Below the pieces are notes generated by a model. It made no database searches. It was given only the letters and a program-made list of their open reading frames with translations, and had not been told where the DNA came from. DNA of 64,000 nucleotides from Paramacrobiotus metropolitanus (lineage: Eukaryota; Tardigrada; Eutardigrada; Parachela; Macrobiotidae). The translations under genes were made by a program, and so were the position numbers. The stretch is taken from positions 62,001-126,000 of the forward strand of contig NW_026570339.1 of assembly GCF_019649055.1 (NCBI RefSeq). The letters run 5' to 3'. This document shows positions 1 to 12,179 of this stretch, piece by piece (the stretch's first letter is position 1; each line of letters starts with the position of its first letter).

Positions 1-307
1 TTGTAGATATCAAGAATTTTGTAGATGCCTGCCAAGAAAAGAAAAGCAAGGCCGTCCACAGCGAGCCAGAGCAAAAAACAAAGAAAAATATGAGAATGCA
101 AAGAGTAAGAGAAAGGCATCCCCAGAGCCAGCGGCAAAACGCCTGAAACGAGCAGAAAAGGCCAAACCGCTCAAAAATATTCTTCCTCAGTTGAAAAAAG
201 TAATTTATCATAACGTTGTATAGGTAATACAGCCATCACAAAATCTTTATTCCTGCAGTTAACCATGAGGCCCTGCGATCGATGCGGAGCAATGCTTTTC
301 AATACAG

Positions 308-835
308 ATGCAAAATCACTTTGGTGTAGTTATTGATTTACCGCACGTACCAGTAGCGTTCCAAGCCCTTTACAAAGAAAACCCAGAGCTCTGTAACCGA
401 AGTCGAGCGTATAATAATCTTTTTGCATTCTCTGCCATTGGTACTTCCGGGGAATTCATCAAACAGACAGGAGGTCCATCAAACCTGATTCTGCATGGGT
501 GCACGTATCACCGAATGCTTAACGGTAGTGTTTAAATCATTTGATGTTTAAAAATTTGTGGATTTTTTTTTCTGTTAATTGCTTTTTGCTCACTTTATGC
601 TGTAGGATCTGATAGTACCGGTCCTTTGAGATGGTTTGTTAGCGATGCCAGCGTACCGAAGACCGCTGCCCAAGAAGAAAAATTAAGCGAAAATTTAGTC
701 GAATCCATTCGCTCAATCCTTGAAGAGAACAACTATTTCTGGGGCAAATTTAAGCGCATGTCACAAGATTCTTCCCAACAGATACGAATGGAGTTAACCG
801 TCTCAGCAAAACGAGAAATCGCGGCCATTAGATTA
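308..835 (+). pseudogene. Helitron N-terminal fragments
   Basis: Two open stretches (about 308-535 and 604-835) read as the N-terminal Helitron-like domain. The first contains an NNLFAFSAIGTSG-type segment followed by GPSNLILHGCTYHRM. The second starts with DSTGPLRWFVSDAS and continues into a helical stretch ending at SPDSRDI. These are the conserved blocks that precede the replicase in Helitron polyproteins. The gap between them (about 536-603) ends in an AG acceptor-like site (ctgtag), so it may be a short intron. Coding similarity stops abruptly near 836, where an unrelated insertion begins. Confidence 0.75.
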
Positions 836-1655
836 TTATCGCCCGACAGTCGCGATATACGGTCCGGTATACGATACGGTGGGACACCGTATCGTGACCG
901 TACCGTTGATAAGTTGGAGTGATCGCAACGCGCAGACGGTAAACGATACGGTCCAATCCTGCCTCTGACGTGAAGTATGCTGCGGTTCAAATCGGTTTTA
1001 AGACTTTGGCAGATGGTAACAATCGTTCAGGTTAAAACTCGATGAAAACTAAAATGCTAAGCTATTTTTCGATACCAAAACGGCCAGATTTAACAGCCCA
1101 TGAATCTTTCTACGAGCATTTAGATTTTAACACAGGCGCCTATGGAGTTTTAATAACAGCTCGCGCAGAGTACTCCAACGGCTCCGTAAGCTTTGCATGC
1201 TAAATTCACATGGCTGCAGAATAGTTCGTTTTCAGATAAACTGCACTTGCTTGGTATCAAAAAATTCCTTAGAATTTTATCTTTCTTCTTATATCCTTTT
1301 CTGATGAATCAAGAACAATTAAAATCTACCAGAAGAATTTTAAAGTTTCATGATTTGGCAGCTGCACACGTTGTGCTTCATGCCACTGCCAGTGAGGGTG
1401 GTTGCTATATCGCAGATGTCAACGGTAGTCATTACGATATCTCAGCCTTCTACCGTCAATCCTACCGTTAAACGGTCCGGTAAGGGTACGCCGTGATGAC
1501 GTGAAAGAGCCTACCGTATATCGTACCGTCTATCGTAGGTCCATTTTGTGTTGCGATAAGAATCTATTATATGCGACGATACGAGCGGTGACACGCAACA
1601 ACGTTCAGTAGTTTGCTGGAAGAATACTAATGCTGAGCCGACCTTCATCGAAACC
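836..1655 (+). other. Insertion interrupting the Helitron N-terminal region
   Basis: Helitron coding similarity is lost from about 836 and resumes near 1660. The interval is AT-richer and holds repeated words of the type TACCGT/ACGGTA at both ends. A left-end block around 848-905 and a right-end block around 1470-1545 carry similar words in opposite orientation, as in a degenerate terminal inverted repeat. One open frame of about 90 codons (1193-1471) resembles nothing I know. A nested non-autonomous element is the simplest reading. Exact ends and any target-site duplication are not resolved. Confidence 0.4.
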
Positions 1656-1656
1656 T

Positions 1657-3417
1657 CGAACGCCATGTATTTTCCACTTCAATACGTTTTATTGTATCCT
1701 TCTGGAACTTTGGGATGGGATATTAATATGAAAATAACCGCTAATATTACACAGCTTAAATACTGTCGACAGATGATTTTGAGACATGAACCGCTACACT
1801 ATTTTGGTCCGTTATTTAACGAGTATTCAGTTGATTCGTTCAGTGCAATCGAAGAACCTCGATTAGGGTTTCATCGCTTAACCCAACAGAAAATTTGTCA
1901 GCGCAAAGAACTTTGAGTCAATTGCCAATGATGATGATGTTGGGCGAACGTTTTTACCATCGAGTCATCTGCACTCCAAGCGCAATATGCAGGAGAACAC
2001 TGCAGATGCTCTTGCAATTGTAGCGAAATTTGGTAAACCGACGTATTTTATAACAGTTACGTGCAATCCGAAGTGGCCTGAGATTACATCGCAATTGAAA
2101 CCTCATCAAGATGCCTCTGATAGGCCTGACATTGTAGCAAGGGTCTTCAAGGCGAGACTGCAAGAAATATTCGCTGATTTGGAACGTGCCTTTGGAGGCG
2201 GGTCAATTATTTACCGTATTCACGTTATTGAGTTTCAAAAACGAGGGTTGCCTCACGCGCATATTGCCGTCAAAATGGCTAAAGAACCGCACACAGACGA
2301 GGAAATCAACAAGGTGATTTCCGCCGAACTTCCAGTAAACGATCCAGAATTGAAGCAGGCAGTCGAAAAGCGCATGATTCACCGGCATGTTGAGGATCGG
2401 TGCTTTCGAAGAAAAGGTCATCTCAATGTACCGGATGCAAATGGCCACGTACACAATAAAACGTGTGTGGCCTTTTATCCAAAGCCACTGAACAGCCACA
2501 CATATGTTGACGATTCTGGTTTTCCACATTAACGAAGGCGTAGCGACGCTGATTGTTGCGTTGTGCCATATAATCCGCATCTGCTCCGTAAATATGATTG
2601 TCATATTAACGTTGAGATCTCCCATTCAGTACGGATAAGAAGGTACCTTTACAAGTACTTTTACAAAGGTCCTGATTATGCCAACGTAAAAATGTCGAAT
2701 GGAGATGAAATAACGGAATATTTAAATGCTCGATATATATCGGCGTCAGAGGCAATTTGGCGGCTCTTTGAATACGAAACAACCAGAAAAATCCCATCCG
2801 TTGAGCAGTACCCTGTCCATCTGCCCGATCGGAACTATATCGTATACAGTCCGAAGCAAAAAAAGTTAGAAAAAGCAGAAAAAGTGAAGCAGCTGTCACC
2901 TTTGGAGAAATATTTTCAGAGACCAGCAGGTGCTGATTTTGATGCTCTAAAGTACATCGAATTTTATTCAGAATACACTGCCAACACGAAAAAACCACAA
3001 TCGGCTGAAAACGTGTTTGAATGTAAGATGTCCGATGGGAAGTTTTACTACGTTTATCCACGGAAAACGGTTCATGTGCCACGTCTGGCGCTTAAACGGC
3101 CTCAAGCTGGAGATGTGTGGTATCTGCGACTGCTTTTGAAACATGTACCGTGTCGATCATTTGAAGAACTTAAAACAGTAGAGGGTCGAGTGTGCGAATC
3201 TTCTGCAGAAGCTGCCACTAAGCTGGGACTGTTCAATGACTCAACTGAGAGTAAGCTCTGTATGGAAGAAGCGGTTGCTCAATTTTGTATTCCGTGCCAA
3301 CTACGAATTCTGTTCTTTCTGTTAATAACAGAAGGTGCACCAGGGCCTTCGCTGTATGACGCTTTCAAAAGTCAGATGTCGGAAGATTATCGAATTTACG
3401 ACAAACTTACAGAATGA
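1657..3417 (+). pseudogene. Helitron HUH replicase (Rep) segment, frameshifted
   Basis: The segment opens with the PLQYVLLYPSGTLGW block (about 1670), then a frame change near 1910 leads into the Rep domain. Visible motifs are FITVTCNPKWPEI (about 2050), then the metal-binding HUH motif in FQKRGLPHAHIAV (about 2235-2275), and after a one-base frame break near 2532 the tyrosine region YLYKYFYKG (about 2645), where the paired catalytic tyrosines of Helitron Rep lie. The domain nicks and joins single-stranded DNA during rolling-circle transposition. The HUH and tyrosine residues are kept although the frame is broken at least twice, which suggests fairly recent decay. The following 2660-3417 is the linker between Rep and helicase. 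Confidence 0.88.
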
Positions 3418-3477
3418 GAGTCAGAGAAGAAACTTCTGTCAGATCTTTTTTCCAGATTCGAAGCCGCAGGAAAAAGT

Positions 3478-5212
3478 ATGAACGATTATGGATTAGTTGA
3501 ACCGCTCAACGAGAATACATTGGTCGAGAGAGAACTGGCACGATATGATGCGAAAGACACAGAGAGCGTCCACCAAGCTATGTTAGGGCAGCTGAACAAG
3601 GATCAACGAAAGATCTACGATTTCATCGTTGAAAAAATTCAGAGCAAGAAAGGTGGATTGATCTATATAAATGGCGCTGCAGGTCAGTTTGTGTTTTTTA
3701 TTAACTGCTTTATTGTCTAATTATCTTTACTACAGGAACTGGAAAAACGTTCTTGGTGAAATGCATAGTAAGCTTCGTCCGTGCAGAAAAAAGAATAGCT
3801 CTTTGCTTGCGAGCTCAGCTTTTGCTTTTGTGAACGCAACATTATTTTTATTGAAGCGCGAAACATTAGTAGCAGAACACGGGTTGTGCCAGTACTGCTA
3901 TAGCAGCATCGAATTATGAAGGTGGCAGAACGGCACATTCAACTCTACAGATACCAGTGGAAACAGACGCAGCAGAAAAAATTGAATGCAACGTACCAGT
4001 AAAATCACAAAGAGCAGATTTGTTGCGCGAAGCTTCTGTGCTGATTTGGGATGAGTTTGTTATGACGCACAAGAAAAATTTTCATGCTGTTGACGAAATG
4101 CTAAGAAAGGTGCGTCGTACTCCAGAAGTGTGCGGGGGTATATTATTTATTGGGATTGGCGACTTCCGGCAAAGTCCGCCAGTTATACCGTACGGATCCA
4201 AAGACCAGATAGTTGCCGCCAGTATTAAAAGTTCAAAACTGTGGAAACTATTTCAAACGTTTTCGTTGAAAATGTCTGTAAGACGGAGTGACCCCGAATA
4301 TGCCAGGTAACCCAACGTGACTTAAATTTCAGCGGCCTTCTGCCATGTTTACTGTTGCAGGTTGTTAGATAAGGTAGGCGACGGAACTTTGCAAGAAGAC
4401 GAGGAAGGCTACGTTCATCTACCTGACTACCTTAACTACACGACATCGCTTGAAGATGCTAAAAAATTTGCTTATCCTGATCTAAAAGAACCGGGCAGAT
4501 GCGTTTAAGATACAGCAATATTGTCGCTACGGAACTATCAGGTGGACAGTCTGAATGATGACATATTTAATGATCTGCCAGGCCGCGCTGGGACTCTGCT
4601 CAGCTACGATGAGCTTGACTCAACTGACGGATCTTCTAGTCAGTAACTTAACAATTTATCAGTGAACTCAGCTAATCTGATTATTTTGGCAGATCACTTT
4701 GACGATGGCCTCAACGAAGATTTCTTGCACTCATTAAATGAAAACAATGTTCCTCCCCATGAGCTAAAAGTTAAAGAAGGAATGGAGTGCTATTTGTTAC
4801 GCAACATATCTCCAGAGGATGGGCTACTGAACAACGCTAAAATCATCGTTTTGAAATTTACCAGAAACGTTTTAACAGCCAGAGTTGTTGCAACAGGAAA
4901 GGTTGTGTACATTCCCAGGATTCAGTTCACACTTAAAATAGAGCGCAAGAATTTTCAGATGAAACGAGACAATTCCCTATCCGTCCGTCTTACGCAAGAA
5001 CATTTAACAGAGCCCAGGGAGCAACCCTTATGAAGTGTGTGTTAGACTTACGTGATGCGCCGTTTGCCCATGGACAGCTTTATGTAGGTCTTAGCAGAGT
5101 TCGGCACAGAAACGACATTTTGATTTTACTGACTGAAGAACAAGCTAATTCTGTCTATCCCTTAAGAACTCGGAATGTGGTTTTTCATGAACTTCTAGTA
5201 GAGAGTGAATAA
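3478..5212 (+). pseudogene. Helitron Pif1-type helicase segment with introns and stops
   Basis: This is a superfamily 1B DNA helicase. A Q-like motif (LNKDQRKIYDFIVEKI, about 3590) precedes Walker A, which is split by an intron: INGAA ends at an AG|GTCAGT donor (about 3682) and GTGKTFLVKCI resumes after a TACTACAG acceptor (about 3735). A second break follows near 3765-3880, then GGRTAHSTLQIP (about 3925), motif II in SVLIWDEF (about 4035), motif III in FIGIGDFRQSPPVI (about 4150), and motif VI in QLYVGLSRVRHRNDI (about 5077). A further likely intron runs from about 4308 to 4362. In-frame stops near 4507 and 4645 and a frameshift near 4955 show it is no longer functional. Confidence 0.88.
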
Positions 5213-5365
5213 AAGCGAATGCGATGAAAAAAATTAATATGCTGTAGTGGTTAGAATATAAGAACTGACACCAAATAATTAAGATGATGTAATTACACAG
5301 AAAATACGGTAATAATATAACTAAAACGCTGTCCAATAACAATAAAATTTTTACAACAGTAAATT

Positions 5366-5970
5366 ATCAGTGCGAGTTGTGTAAATAACTTGCTGAAGAA
5401 ATCCGTAAGGAGAACTTCTCTCTGCAACCCGTAAGGGAACCAGAAACAGGCAAGTTATTAAGCAGCGCGTATGGTAGTTTGCATACAAAAACACGCACAA
5501 GCGCTACGGACTGTACAAGTTACATGAGAAAATTATCCGTATAAAGGTTAACTTCATCTGCAATCCGTAAGGAGACCAGAACCGAGCAAGTAACTATGCG
5601 GTCCGTAGCACGTTTTCTTTATAAAGATTTAAAAAAAGTTAGGTCAATCATCTGTGAGGTATCTCGGTACTTAAAATTAAAAGAACAACGATAACAAAAG
5701 CTATTAAGATTTTTTTAACGATGCTAAATTGGTGCCGCGTGAGCAAGTGACTTGCTAAAGTAATCCGTAAGGAGAGCTCCCCCTCTGCAATCCGTAAGGA
5801 AACCAGAAAGAAGCAAGTCACTGAGCTGCACGTGTCGCTAATTTACATCCACAAACTGCGTACGCCAGCAACGGACTGCATAAGCAACTTGCAGAAGTAA
5901 GCCGTAACGAGAACTTTTGCAACCGTAAGGTCAGCAAAAGCGAACAAGTTACTAAGCTGTCCGTATGGCT
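5366..5970. repeat. Four related ~80-110 bp hairpin units
   Basis: Four imperfect inverted-repeat units sit at about 5384-5459, 5503-5609, 5746-5822 and 5871-5964. Unit 1 closes with a perfect 10-bp stem (5384-5393 with 5450-5459). Unit 3 closes with a perfect 10-bp stem (5746-5755 with 5813-5822) that differs from unit 1 at two positions, and both differences are compensated on the other arm. Unit 2 has an outer 9-bp stem (5503-5511 with 5601-5609) and an inner 6-bp stem. Unit 4 has an outer 6-bp stem and a partly decayed inner one. Each unit carries two copies of a CCGTAAGG-type motif, the second followed by ACCAGAA. They may be foldback repeats, Helitron-associated hairpins or a structured RNA family. 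Confidence 0.7.
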
Positions 5971-6169
5971 TTCATAGCTTTTACTTAATATAAAGCTTTA
6001 AAACTTAATACTTACAATTTTCTCTACTGTACGGAAGTCATTGTGAATTTAAGTTTATAATTTTAGTTATCAAATACATCGAAATTTTTAACTTACTTTC
6101 AGAGTTCAACAAACCAGATTTTTATATAATATATTCCATTTTTTTATTTGGTAATACGAAAATTTCTTA

Positions 6170-9100
6170 AAATTTTTGACCCTTACCAGCTGGCGGGTTC
6201 CACGTGGCAAGGGTTGGGTGTGGTTAACAAAGTTTTATTTAACCACAGCAAACAGCCAGTCTTACAAAACATCACTATTACAAATTCTACAAACTCAACT
6301 ACAGTTTCTACAAATTCGCCGTGAATGCAAGCCGAGGCCGGAGGCCGAGGGTTGCCTTGTAAAGACAATTTCTACTCCGCCGTTTTTTTCCCCAACATCT
6401 CCTCCTACACCGTTCGACGTAGATTTTTCCACGATAGCTTAAAAAACGTCTAAATTCCTGTAGGGTGGCAAGACGGTTTTCGTTTATCGTTATTTTCGCT
6501 TTCAAATTTACGAAACTTTTTCGGAACGAATTTCGCCTATTGGCTGAATCAGAAAGTACTAACGGCGAATAGGTGGAATCTGTTATTATGGCGGGAAGAA
6601 TAACTATGGCAACACCGACAGTACGGAATACCAACACATTAGGGACTTATCTAATTGCGGCTGGCATCAGTTACCTCACGACCTCATTATCCGAAAATAA
6701 GGCCTTTGTTTACGGCTACGGCAAAATACATGCGGCACATGCAGAAAATGGGTCAGATGTTGTGTACTACGGTGCGCGCAATACACACGTACGTAACCAG
6801 GACATTGGCAGGAAAATCTAAAATTCCTTATTATTGGAAAGTACTGTTGCAGTGATAACGATGGGCGGAAACAATTAACACAATGAGAATCCGACATGTT
6901 CAGATTGTACAAGTATTTTTGCATTTGTACAAGTATCTTTGTATTTTACAAGTATCTTTGTATTCGAAAATACACAAAAAAACATTACGGAAATTTTGCC
7001 CAAAAACCTTTAGCAATTCAAATAATAGCTAACGATAATAAAAAAAATAATAAATTTACGAAATTGAAGCAAAGGCCTGCATTTCCACATGAAATTAATG
7101 AAATTGTACATACACTACATCGTACGTACATCGTACATTCAAAAATACACAAAAAAACCTTACGGAAATTTCGCCCAAAAACCTTTACCAGTTTAAATTA
7201 TAGCTAATGATAATAAAAAAAATAATGAATTTACAAAAATGCAGCATTAAAAGATAGCTTTTATAAGAGCGATCTGATACAATTCGAAAATGCACAAAAA
7301 TGTCCTTACGGAAGTTTCGCCCATAAACATTCAGTAGTTTAAATTATAGCTATCGATTACAAAAAAATCTTCTAAATAAGCAAGCAATTCCTGTTTCTTG
7401 ATAACTTCTGAGAACATTACGTCTGCTAGGCAATCTGGCGTACTGATATTTCGGCAGATTAATTAGTATCCTTGCTAATGCGGCACAGGAAACACAAAAT
7501 TTTCGGCAAAACTTTAGGTCATGCCGAGTTGTTCGTATGCCGAAAGAGGAGTACGGCAAGAATTTTTAAAAAGGTCACATCTGCAATTTTTAGTACACTT
7601 ACTTTACAATTTTCCATTAAATTAGCGGAACATAAGTAACGGCAATACGGAAACAACAAAATTACTGCACAAATTTGATAAACACCAGCGTTAAATCTGT
7701 TAAGTTTAGGCAACATAAATATCTTAGTTAATGTATTTATATCGCCGAAAAGAACCGTTTTGTGGCCAACACTCGGTAGCCTTAACCCAACGCCGAAATT
7801 AAGAAAATATGTTTCGAACATCGTTTTCGTTTTGTTTTCAAGAACTAGCTAATGTTCTTGAGATTATGACTTTTCTAGATTAAGCGGTAGGAAAGAAGTG
7901 TTCGCCAAACTGTACCAGTACTTTCACTAGGCAGTCATTATCTGTTTGCGCAAATGTACTATAGTAGTTGATAATCCAAAATTGTTGTGTTCGTAAAAAT
8001 AATACAAATTCAAACAAAAAATGTTCCAGCCAAAATAAATAAACGTTCATTTTTTGCAACAAAAGTAATTACGACGGCTGCGGTAAACATAGTTTATCCG
8101 GTACTTTTAAGATTGATTTTGTTTTTAAATATTTTAGATACTTTTTCGCTAGAAGTATTTAATATTTTGTTTTCCACAGTTTCTAGAAATTCTTTAATTT
8201 TCTTCTTTCTACAGTTTCTACAAGTTCTACGTTTTGCAAGCCGAGGCCGGAGGCCGAGGATTGCCTTGTTATAAAGACAATTCCTCACTCCGCCGTTTTT
8301 TTTCCCAACATCTCCTCCTACACCGTTCGACGTAGATTTTTCGACAATAGCTTAAAAAGCGTCTAAATTCCCGTAGGGTGGCAAGACGGTTTTCGTTTAT
8401 CGCTATTTTCGCTTCCAAATTTACGAAACTTTTTCGGAACGAATTTCGCTTATTGGCTGAATCAGAAAGTACTAACGGCGAATAGGCGGAAGTTATTATT
8501 GCGGAAAGAATAAGTAACAATGGCAACACCTACGGTACGGAATACCAACACATTAGGGACTTTTAGATTTCACCACGTTGCTAACCGTAAGACGCTTACA
8601 GGTTACGTTCGTATATATACCTTGACCGTAGTACACAACCTCCCGCCCGAAAACCTCTTCCCAAGATAGGCGTAACTTATCTAATTGCGCCTGACCTCGG
8701 TTCTCTCACGATCTTATTATCCGCAAGATAAGGCCTTTGTTTACGGCTATGGCAAAATACATGCGGGATATGCATAAAATAGGTCAGACGTTGTGTACTA
8801 CGGTCCGCGCAATACACACGTACATAACCAGGACGTAGGATGGAAAATCTAAAGTTTCGCCCAAATACGTTTAATAGTTTAAATTATAGCTATCGATGAC
8901 AAAAAAATCATTTATTTGACATTTAAATACGCAAACAATTGCTGTTTCTCGATGATTTTTGAAAACATTGCGTCTGCTAGACAATCTGGCATATGAGTAT
9001 TTCGGCAGAGTAACTGGTTTCTTAACTGATGAAGCAACAGAAACATATAGTTTTCGGCAAAACTTTAGGCCATGCTGCGTTATTCATATGCCGAAAGAGG

Positions 9101-11860
9101 AGTACGGTAACAATCTTTTAAAAAGCCACGTCTACAATTTTTAGTACAAATACTTTACTACTGTACACTAAAACTTTAGAAAGCTGTAAAAACATATACT
9201 GCATTATTCTCTGGTATTTGTCACCTGTTCAGTTACAAATACAGTTAGCTATACAGGAGCAGCGGAGGATATGATAACGGCAATACGGAAACAACAAAAT
9301 TACTGCAAGAGATTGATCAACACCAGCGTTAAATGTGCAAAAACAAATTTCGATTAGCTGGGCACTACCATAGTAAAGATATATATAATGCTTTTCAGTG
9401 AACCTACTCTTTAGCGTAGGCGAATAACTTCAATCCTTATGTAAACTGAGCACCTCGAGCAAATGAACTTTTATGACGGTGGCAAAATTAACACGCACAT
9501 TGAACCTGTATGCGATGAGCTTAGCGCTAACGTGATGTCTTACTGTCCACACAACTTTGAGGGAGCATCTTACGCACGAGTATTAACAATGCACGCTGTC
9601 CGTCTCGATCAGAAGTAAGAGGCTGATCTAGTGACTGGCAGTGACTGGCCACCGTCTCCAAGTCCACTGGCCGAAGGTCTGCTAATGAGATTTTTGTACC
9701 TCAAGTTGGATAAAGGGACAGAGAGAACGCGTAAAGAAGTCGACTGGGTCTGGCACTACTTAGTCCTTTGAATGTTCGGTGAAAGCTCGTGAAAAACGCT
9801 GCAGTATCTTTTTTCAGAAGATGTTGACAGGCGGAGAATTCTACATTCTGTTATCAGTATAAACATTTTTCGAAACAATCTTATTGAGGGATACCTTAAT
9901 CAAAGACATCATCTTGGAAGCTGAAATGAACATGGAGAAGTTTTATTTGCAAAAAAACCAACACAAACAGTAACAAATCAGTAAAAGGAAGTAGAAATAA
10001 TTAATAAACAGTGATAATTATAACAAAAAAACTAAATTCTAAAGACGGTTTTCATTTATCGTTATTTTTAGTTTCCAATTTACGAAACTTTGTCGGAACG
10101 AATTTCGCCTATTGGCTGAATCAGAAAGTAATAACGTCGAATTGGCGGAATCAGTTAGTATTTGCGGAAAGATAACTATGGCAACACCGACAGTACGGAA
10201 TACCAACACATTAGGGATTTTTAGATTTCACCACGTTGCTTACGGGTTACGTTCGTATAAACGCGAACCGTAGAACACAACGCCCGAAAACCTCTTCTGA
10301 AGATAAGCGTAACTTATCTAATTGCGGCTGACCTCAGTTCTCTCACGACCTTTTTATCCGAAAAATAAGGCCTCTGTTTACGGCTACGGCAAAATACATG
10401 CGGCACATGCAGAAAATGGGTTAGATGTTGTGTACTACGTTGCGCGCAGTACACACGTACGTAACCAGGACGTAGGCTGGAAAATCAAAAATTCCTTATT
10501 ATTGGAAACTGCTTTTACAGTGATAACGATGGGCGGAAACAATTAACACATTGAGAATCCGACATGTGTAGATTATACAAGTATCTTTGCATTAGCCAGT
10601 TCGCGTCAAACAGCATTTACAAAAACGCAGCACCAAAAGATTGTTTTTATCAAAAGGCCAAATCATAATCTGTTTTGGCGGATATACTGTGGTTGTTGTT
10701 AATTCATCATTGTTGTGATCGTGAAAATAAGACAAAGCAAAATAAAAACGTTCTTGCCCAATTAAATAACGGCTTTTGTTTACAACCAGATACAGTTCAT
10801 AGTTTATCCAGTATGGATGTTTTAAAAATTGATTTTTTGTTTCTAAATATTTTAGATATTTCTTCGCTAGCAGTATTTCATTTGTTTTCTACAGCTTCTA
10901 CAAATTCTATGGTTTTCAAGCCGAGGCCGAAGCCCGAGGATTGCCTTACTTGATTGATTGAAAGTTTGCTTATGTTTAGGCAATATAAATGTTTCAGTTA
11001 ATGTATTTAAATTGGCGAAAAAAATCGCTTTGTGGTCAACACGCGCAAGCGTTAAACAACGCCGGAACAAAGAAAAATATGTTTCAGACGTCGTTTTCGT
11101 TTTGTTTTCAAGAGTTTCTAATGTTTTAAAAATGTTAAATTTTCTAGAATACACGGTAAGAAACAAGCGTTCTTCAAGCTGTAACATTACTTTTTCTATG
11201 CAGTCATTATCTATTTGCGCGGATATACTGTGGTTATTGTTAATCTAACATTGTTGTGATCGTGAAAATAAGACAAATGCAAAAAAAATTTTCCAACCGA
11301 ATTAAATGACGGTTTAAAGATTGATTTTTGTTTCTAAATTTTTTAGATATTTCTTCGTTAAAAGTTTTTAATATTTTGTTTTCTGCAGTTTCTACAAAAT
11401 CTTTAATTTTCTGTTTTCTACAATTTCTAATCAGAAAGTACTAACGGCTAATAGGCGGAATCAGCTGTTATTATTGCGGAAAGAATAACTATGGCAACAC
11501 CTACAGTACGGAATACCAATACATTAGGGACTTTCAGATTTCGCCACGTTGCTTACGGGTTACGTTCGTATAAATACGCGGACCGTACTTTCTTATTATT
11601 ATTATTATTATTATAAAGACAATCCTCACTCCGCCGTTTCTTTTCGGTTTTTTGGCAAACAATTCCTAGACCACTCGACATTTCAACCCGCACGATAGCT
11701 TAAAAAACGTGTACATTCATGTAGTTTAGTTCAAAGATTTCGGTTTTTCGTAAATTTCATTTTTAGAATTCACGAAACTTTTTGGAAACGAATTTTGCCT
11801 ATTGGCTGTATCAGAAAGTATTAACGGCGAATGGGCGGAAACAATTATTATTGCGGAACC
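6170..11860. repeat. Composite repeat cluster, about 1.9-kb period
   Basis: No intact gene is visible. At least three sequence modules recur. Module R1 (about 270 bp) runs from a GGCCGGAGGCCGAGG motif to a TTGGCTGAATCAGAAAGTAC/GGCGAATAGGCGGAA end, with copies near 6330-6590, 8240-8490, 10040-10160 (partial) and 11610-11850. Module R2 recurs near 6620-6850, 8535-8860, 10195-10560 and in part near 11500. Module R3 recurs near 7700-8230 and 10960-11420. A further block near 7310-7600 matches 8865-9140. R1 and R2 copies 1 and 2 are offset by about 1905-1915 bp, so part of the cluster arose by tandem duplication of a unit near 1.9 kb. Short open frames here are AT-rich and do not look coding. Confidence 0.8.
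9463..9921 (+). pseudogene. Unrecognised decayed coding remnant (one frame, three stops)
   Basis: A single plus-strand frame stays protein-like for about 150 codons although broken by stops at 9616, 9769 and 9790. It begins MNFYDGGKINTHIEPVCDEL and continues with blocks such as FEGASYARVLTMHAV, LLMRFLYLKLDKGTERTRKE and SEDVDRRRILHSVISINIF. Composition (mixed charged and hydrophobic residues, few runs) differs from the AT-rich shadow frames around it. I recognise no family. It lies between two copies of the composite repeats, so it may be a gene fragment carried by a transposon or a relic of the element's own protein. The finding rests on frame continuity only. Confidence 0.45.
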
Positions 11861-12179
11861 ATAATTATGGCAACACACCGTAATACCAACACATTGTGGA
11901 AAGTGCGGAAGGTGGAATTCCACATTTACTGTAACAAACTGCAAATCCGACATGTTCACATTTTGTTTTTATATTTTGAAACCGAATTTTGCATTTTTTT
12001 ATTTTAATTTCGCTTAATGAATTCCATTTTATTTTCTTATTTTTTTCCCGGTTCTTTAGACAACATCTCCTTCAAGACCATTCGCCGTTTCTCCAAATGC
12101 CATAGCTTAAAAAACGCTTAAATTTAGTAGTTCGGTTAAAAGGTTTTCGTTTTACGTAAATTTCATTTAAAAATTTCGT

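Larger units (their letters stand above)
300..5215 (+). mobile_element. Decayed autonomous Helitron (Rep/helicase)
   Basis: A continuous set of coding fragments in family order marks a Helitron transposon, which moves by rolling-circle replication. From left to right I see the N-terminal region typical of Helitron proteins, an HUH replicase core, the paired-tyrosine region, and a superfamily 1B (Pif1-like) helicase ending near 5212. Several frame changes and in-frame stops mean it cannot make one protein as read. Some breaks have good splice sites (see helicase entry), so the element carries introns as well as lesions. I could not fix its termini: no clear 5' TC and 3' hairpin-CTRR end was located, and the hairpin units at 5.37-5.97 kb may or may not belong to it. 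Confidence 0.9.

Noticed and set aside
5030-5212. Separate small gene starting MKCVLDLRDAPFAHG
   Set aside because: This is the motif VI end of the Helitron helicase, separated only by a frameshift.
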